Positions 1-5,011 of a stretch of DNA of 5,011 nt are shown in pieces (position 1 is the first letter of the stretch; each line of letters begins with the position of its first letter). The notes under the pieces were generated by a model. The model was not told the DNA's origin and searched no databases. It was given only the letters and a program-made list of their open reading frames with translations. Both the position numbers and the translations under genes were made by a program. The DNA is from Anaerolineae bacterium (GTDB taxonomy: Bacteria; Chloroflexota; Anaerolineae; B4-G1; SLSP01): positions 1 through 5,011 of the forward strand of contig JAGPHL010000188.1 of assembly GCA_018055515.1 (NCBI GenBank), given 5' to 3'.

Positions 1-395
1 AGTCGCAAGGCTTCGGGAATGCCCAACCAGGCTTTGAAAGTCGCCTCGTGCGGACGGGTGTCCCCTTCCAGCCAGCAGGAACCGTACCCCAACGCCGTCG
101 CCGCGAGGAGCATGTTCTCCACGGCGGCGGAGCCGTCTTCTACCCAGTAGGGGACCGCGGGATCGAGCACGACGGCGATGATCGCCGCCGCTTTTTCCAT
201 CCAGCGATCGGCGAGCGCCAGACGGGCGATCATGGCCGGGTCGGTGATCACCACGAAGGTCCATGGCTGCCGGTTATGCCCGCTGGCAGCCAGGCGCCCG
301 GCGTCCACAATGGTTTCCAGATCCGCGCGGGGAATCGGCGCGCCCGTGAAAGCGCGCACGCTGCGCCGCCGACGGATGGCCTCGAAGGCGTCCAT
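1..395 (-). CDS. Nitroreductase-family FMN oxidoreductase, N-terminal part (runs off the left edge)
   Basis: Reading from the ATG at 395-393 to the window edge gives 131 complete codons with no stop. The family consists of cytoplasmic, usually homodimeric, FMN enzymes that use NAD(P)H to reduce nitro compounds, quinones or related acceptors; the substrate cannot be told here. Seen in the sequence: the N-terminal FMN-phosphate motif RRRRSVRAF (residues 8-16), the flavin-contacting segment AASGHNRQPW (36-45), and the helix AAVENMLLAATALGYGSCW (90-108), which matches the conserved A-x-x-N-x-L-L-A-A-x-x-L-G-x-G-x-x-W pattern of the family. Family members are usually about 165-220 residues, so roughly a quarter to a third or more is missing beyond the edge. 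The start is supported by AGGAGG nine bases upstream. The gene begins four bases after the lactonase stop, so it is almost surely co-transcribed and perhaps translationally coupled. Family assignment is secure; the physiological role is unknown. Confidence 0.9.
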   Translation of the reverse strand, partial: MDAFEAIRRRRSVRAFTGAPIPRADLETIVDAGRLAASGHNRQPWTFVVITDPAMIARLALADRWMEKAAAIIAVVLDPAVPYWVEDGSAAVENMLLAATALGYGSCWLEGDTRPHEATFKAWLGIPEALR

Positions 396-399
396 GAGG

Positions 400-1272
400 C
401 TATTCCTCCTTTCCCACCGCAATCCGCGAGAAGAACTCCGGACGTCCCTGAACGCCGGGGCGCAACCGAAAGAGCGCGCCGGCGCCGGGGCCGTTGGCGA
501 CTTTGTCGTCGCCGCCCGCCGTCGTGACGTACAAATCCCGGTAGTCGGGCCCGCCGAACGTCGCACAGGAGACCTGCCGCGCCGGGAACTCCACGCGGAA
601 GTCCTCGCTCCCGTCCGGGCGATAGCGCACCAGGCAACCGCCATCCCAGCGCGCCGACCAGACATGGCCCTCCGCGTCCACGGTGAGGCCGTCGGGGACG
701 CCCTCGTGCTCCGGCGTACGGACAAAGGCGCGGCGCCGGCTCAAGGCGCCCGTCGCGCGGTCGTAGTCGAACAGCCAGATCGTCCGCGCGAGCGACTCGG
801 TGTAGTAGAACTGCGTCAGGTCGGGTGAGAAGCCCATGCCGTTGGAGATCTGCACTCCGTCAAGCACCCGCGTCAGCGCGCCGTCCGTGTCGAGCCGATA
901 GAGGGAGCCGCCGCGCTCGCCCACAGGCATCGTGCCGCAAAAGACGCGCCCTTCGGGGTCGGCGATGACGTCATTGAAGCGGCTCTCCCGTTCCTCTGGA
1001 ATCTCCGGGATAACGGGCGTGAGCGTCCCGTCGCGCCATAGCGACACCGCCCCGCGCGCCATGAAGAGCAGCAGCGCGCCATCTGCCTGCACGGTAAAAC
1101 CGCCGATGGACTCGCCGGCGGCGTAGCACGGCTCGTGATGTCCCTGCGCCGGATCGTAGCGGAACAAACGTCCCGGCGGGATGTCCACCCAGTACAGCCG
1201 CCGCTCCAGGGGATGCCAGAGCGGGCCTTCGCCGGTGAGGCAACCGTAGTCGGCGATCAGTTCAAGTTCCAT
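400..1272 (-). CDS. SMP-30/gluconolactonase (LRE) family sugar lactonase
   Basis: A 290-residue cytoplasmic protein of the SMP-30/regucalcin six-bladed beta-propeller family, whose members hydrolyse aldonolactones (such as glucono-1,5-lactone) with a divalent metal. The expected metal ligands are present: Glu15 in the GEGPLWH motif, Asn144 in QISNGMGFSPD, and Asp194 in VPDGLTVD. They line up with Glu18, Asn154 and Asp204 of human SMP30. Substrate-contacting Arg98 and Asn100 (SRFNDVIADPEG) and Glu119 match human Arg101, Asn103 and Glu121. The full active site suggests an active enzyme. The frame stays open upstream to a GTG at 1344, but I chose the ATG at 1272: GGAGGT lies three bases before it, the GEGPLW motif then sits at the usual distance from the N-terminus, and the extra residues would be translated from a tandem repeat. 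It follows the beta-mannosidase after 93 bases. A role on mannonolactone or another sugar lactone is inference from context; the lactone substrate cannot be read from the sequence. Confidence 0.9.
   Translation of the reverse strand: MELELIADYGCLTGEGPLWHPLERRLYWVDIPPGRLFRYDPAQGHHEPCYAAGESIGGFTVQADGALLLFMARGAVSLWRDGTLTPVIPEIPEERESRFNDVIADPEGRVFCGTMPVGERGGSLYRLDTDGALTRVLDGVQISNGMGFSPDLTQFYYTESLARTIWLFDYDRATGALSRRRAFVRTPEHEGVPDGLTVDAEGHVWSARWDGGCLVRYRPDGSEDFRVEFPARQVSCATFGGPDYRDLYVTTAGGDDKVANGPGAGALFRLRPGVQGRPEFFSRIAVGKEE
405..410 (-). promoter_or_regulatory. Ribosome binding site of the nitroreductase gene, inside the lactonase 3' end
   Basis: On the minus strand the sequence reads AGGAGG, nine bases before the ATG at 395. 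It lies within the codons for the last Lys-Glu-Glu of the lactonase, just before its TAG stop at 402-400. A ribosome finishing the lactonase would therefore cover this site, consistent with coupled translation or re-initiation. It fixes the nitroreductase start. Confidence 0.75.
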
Positions 1273-1275
1273 GGG

Positions 1276-1283
1276 ACCTCCCT
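1276..1283 (-). promoter_or_regulatory. Ribosome binding site deciding the lactonase start
   Basis: The minus strand reads AGGGAGGT, ending three bases before the ATG at 1272. The spacing is short, but the match to the 16S rRNA 3' end is strong. No comparable site precedes the GTG at 1344, so this site argues for the shorter 290-residue protein. Confidence 0.7.
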
Positions 1284-1320
1284 GTGTAAATTTCCCGACG
1301 CTGACGCAAACCGTGTGAAG

Positions 1321-1352
1321 GTGCACACGTGAGCACGTGGACACCTGGGCAC
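1321..1352. repeat. Four-unit 8-bp degenerate tandem repeat (consensus GTGNNCAC)
   Basis: Four directly adjoining 8-base units occupy 1321-1328, 1329-1336, 1337-1344 and 1345-1352. On the plus strand each has the form GTG-NN-CAC, with centre dinucleotides CA, AG, GA and GG; only the first base of the fourth unit departs (C for G). The consensus is its own reverse complement, so the array reads the same on both strands. Unit junctions create CACGTG palindromes at 1326-1331 and 1334-1339. It lies in the spacer between the beta-mannosidase stop and the lactonase start. Function is unknown: it could be a dispersed intergenic repeat typical of the genome, a protein-binding array, or a source of weak RNA hairpins. 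Confidence 0.75.
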
Positions 1353-1365
1353 TTTTCTAGAGCGC

Positions 1366-3987
<2,622 letters not shown>

Positions 3988-3997
3988 GGTCACATGC

Positions 3998-4003
3998 CCT
4001 CCT
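3998..4003 (-). promoter_or_regulatory. Ribosome binding site of the beta-mannosidase gene, with two candidate starts
   Basis: The minus strand reads AGGAGG inside the 26-base spacer after the GH130 stop. It is ten bases from the ATG at 3987 and four bases from an in-frame GTG at 3993. A third initiator, an ATG at 3995-3993, lies in another frame and is followed at once by TGA. I prefer the ATG at 3987. Confidence 0.65.
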
Positions 4004-4013
4004 CACAGGTCAC

Positions 4014-4997
4014 TTAGAGTGAATTGGCTTTGATGAAATCCAGCAGTTCAGAGATGTAGGCGAACGCCAGGCACGTCACCGTATCGGCGCCGCCGTAGTA
4101 AATCGCCAGGCGGCCGGTGTCTGTGTCACACAACGCGGCGCAGGGGAAGGCCACGTTGGGCACATCGCCCACACACTCGTAGAGCGTCTGCGGCGAGAGG
4201 AGGTAGGGTGCCGTGCGGTAGATCACTTTCCAGGGCTGTTCAAGGTCAAGCAAGGCCGCGCCGAAGCTGTAGACGAAGCCGTTGCAAGAAGTGAGCACGC
4301 CATGGTAAATCATCAGCCAGCCCTCAGACGTCTCGATGGGAGTGGGGCCGGCGCCCACTTTGGTGCTCTGCCAGCCGCCGACGGGTTTCATCACCCAGCG
4401 ATGACATCCCCAGTGGAGCATATCGGGGCTTTCGCTGTAGAAGATGTCGCCGAAGGGCGTGTGGCCGTTGTCGCTGGGACGATTCAACATGGCATATTTG
4501 CCCCGAATGCGGCGCGGGAACAGCACGCCGTTGCGGTTGAAGGGCAAATAGGCGTTCTCCAGCTGATAGAAGGTCTCGAAATCCGTGGTGTAGCCCACCC
4601 CAATGGTCGGGCCGTGATAGCCGTTGCACCACGTCACATAATAGCGGTCCTCAATCCAGCAGACGCGGGGATCGTAGCCATATTCGAAGGTGTTGATCTC
4701 AGGATCATCCCCCACGAACTGAATCCGATCGGGGCTGAGCTGCCAGTGAATGCCGTCGGCGCTCTTGCCGCTGTGCAGCGTCATCTGGCGCGTGCGATGG
4801 TCTACCCGGAAGACGCCGGCGAACGCTCCTTCAAAGGGGACGACGGCGCTGTTGAAGATGCTGTTGGAGCACGGCAGCAGATTCCGGGGAATCACCGGGT
4901 TTTGGCTGTAGCGCCACAGCACCTCCGTGCAGCCGGCAGGCCGCGCTTCCCAGGGTATGTTTGGCAGCGCGCTGCCCACGACTTTAAGTTCAGACAT
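4014..4997 (-). CDS. GH130 beta-mannoside phosphorylase (mannooligosaccharide or Man-GlcNAc type)
   Basis: A 327-residue five-bladed beta-propeller enzyme of family GH130, whose phosphorylases cleave the terminal beta-mannosyl linkage with inorganic phosphate, giving alpha-mannose 1-phosphate and a shortened acceptor. Seen: NSIFNSAVVPFEGAFAGVFR (45-64), the catalytic Asp109 in YGYDPRV, NRNGVLFPRR (154-163), NRPSDNGHTP (172-181), STKVGAGPTPI (211-221), IYHGV (230-234) and YYGGADT (300-306). From memory of characterised members, Arg64, Lys213, His232 and Asp305 fall where phosphate or active-site contacts are expected, which favours a phosphorylase over the hydrolase branch. The length resembles GH130_2-like and TM1225-like proteins and is shorter than the roughly 390-residue mannosylglucose phosphorylases (GH130_1). 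No signal peptide is visible. The start has AGGAGGT six bases upstream. It is the first gene seen of the operon; mannose 1-phosphate would feed into mannose 6-phosphate. Family is secure; the acceptor (mannose, GlcNAc or glucose) is not decided by the sequence. Confidence 0.92.
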   Translation of the reverse strand: MSELKVVGSALPNIPWEARPAGCTEVLWRYSQNPVIPRNLLPCSNSIFNSAVVPFEGAFAGVFRVDHRTRQMTLHSGKSADGIHWQLSPDRIQFVGDDPEINTFEYGYDPRVCWIEDRYYVTWCNGYHGPTIGVGYTTDFETFYQLENAYLPFNRNGVLFPRRIRGKYAMLNRPSDNGHTPFGDIFYSESPDMLHWGCHRWVMKPVGGWQSTKVGAGPTPIETSEGWLMIYHGVLTSCNGFVYSFGAALLDLEQPWKVIYRTAPYLLSPQTLYECVGDVPNVAFPCAALCDTDTGRLAIYYGGADTVTCLAFAYISELLDFIKANSL

Positions 4998-5003
4998 ATC
5001 GGC

Positions 5004-5011
5004 ACCTCCTC
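5004..5011 (-). promoter_or_regulatory. Ribosome binding site of the GH130 gene at the window edge
   Basis: The minus strand reads GAGGAGGT, six bases before the ATG at 4997. It is near-ideal in sequence and spacing and confirms the start. The promoter or upstream gene lies beyond the edge. Confidence 0.8.

Noticed and set aside
178..828. A 216-residue plus-strand open frame across the nitroreductase/lactonase junction
   Set aside because: It is opposite two genes with clear family motifs, and its translation is Arg/Ala-rich without a domain, as expected of a GC-rich shadow.
1284..1320. Possible internal promoter for the lactonase in the 93-base spacer
   Set aside because: There are only weak TTTGCG-like and ATTTAC-like hexamers with poor spacing; not enough to call a promoter.
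1273..1344. N-terminal extension of the lactonase to the GTG at 1344
   Set aside because: The added residues come from the tandem repeat and a spacer, lack family similarity, and a strong GGAGGT immediately precedes the ATG at 1272.

Overview
All four recognisable genes lie on the minus strand, head to tail, and read as one stretch of an operon. In transcription order (right to left) they are: a GH130 beta-mannoside phosphorylase (4997-4014), a GH2 beta-mannosidase (3987-1366), an SMP-30/gluconolactonase-type lactonase (1272-400), and the N-terminal 131 residues of a nitroreductase-family flavoprotein (395 to the left edge). The window starts 14 bases upstream of the GH130 start codon, so the operon promoter and any transporter genes would lie outside it on the right.

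Organism: a GC-rich bacterium with strong AGGAGG-type ribosome binding sites and compact gene spacing (26, 93 and 4 bases). The protein style and the 8-bp GTGNNCAC tandem repeat in the largest gap remind me of Chloroflexota (Anaerolineae/Caldilineae-like). That is an impression, not a demonstrated assignment.

How the genes work together: neither glycoside enzyme shows a signal peptide, so both probably act in the cytoplasm on short imported beta-mannosides. The GH130 enzyme would release mannose 1-phosphate by phosphorolysis. The GH2 exo-enzyme would hydrolyse terminal beta-mannose. Together they suit use of beta-mannan oligosaccharides or the Man-beta-1,4-GlcNAc core of N-glycans. The lactonase could serve an oxidative branch of sugar catabolism (inference). 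The nitroreductase has no obvious link to the pathway.

Layout: 1-395 nitroreductase (cut by the edge); 400-1272 lactonase; 1273-1365 spacer with a four-unit 8-bp degenerate repeat (1321-1352); 1366-3987 beta-mannosidase; 3988-4013 short spacer with its ribosome binding site; 4014-4997 GH130 phosphorylase; 4998-5011 its ribosome binding site. I see no RNA gene, insertion sequence, CRISPR array or convincing terminator. No gene-free stretch exceeds 93 bases. The window is mainly a conventional carbohydrate-use operon; the repeat array and the lactonase in this setting are its least ordinary parts.
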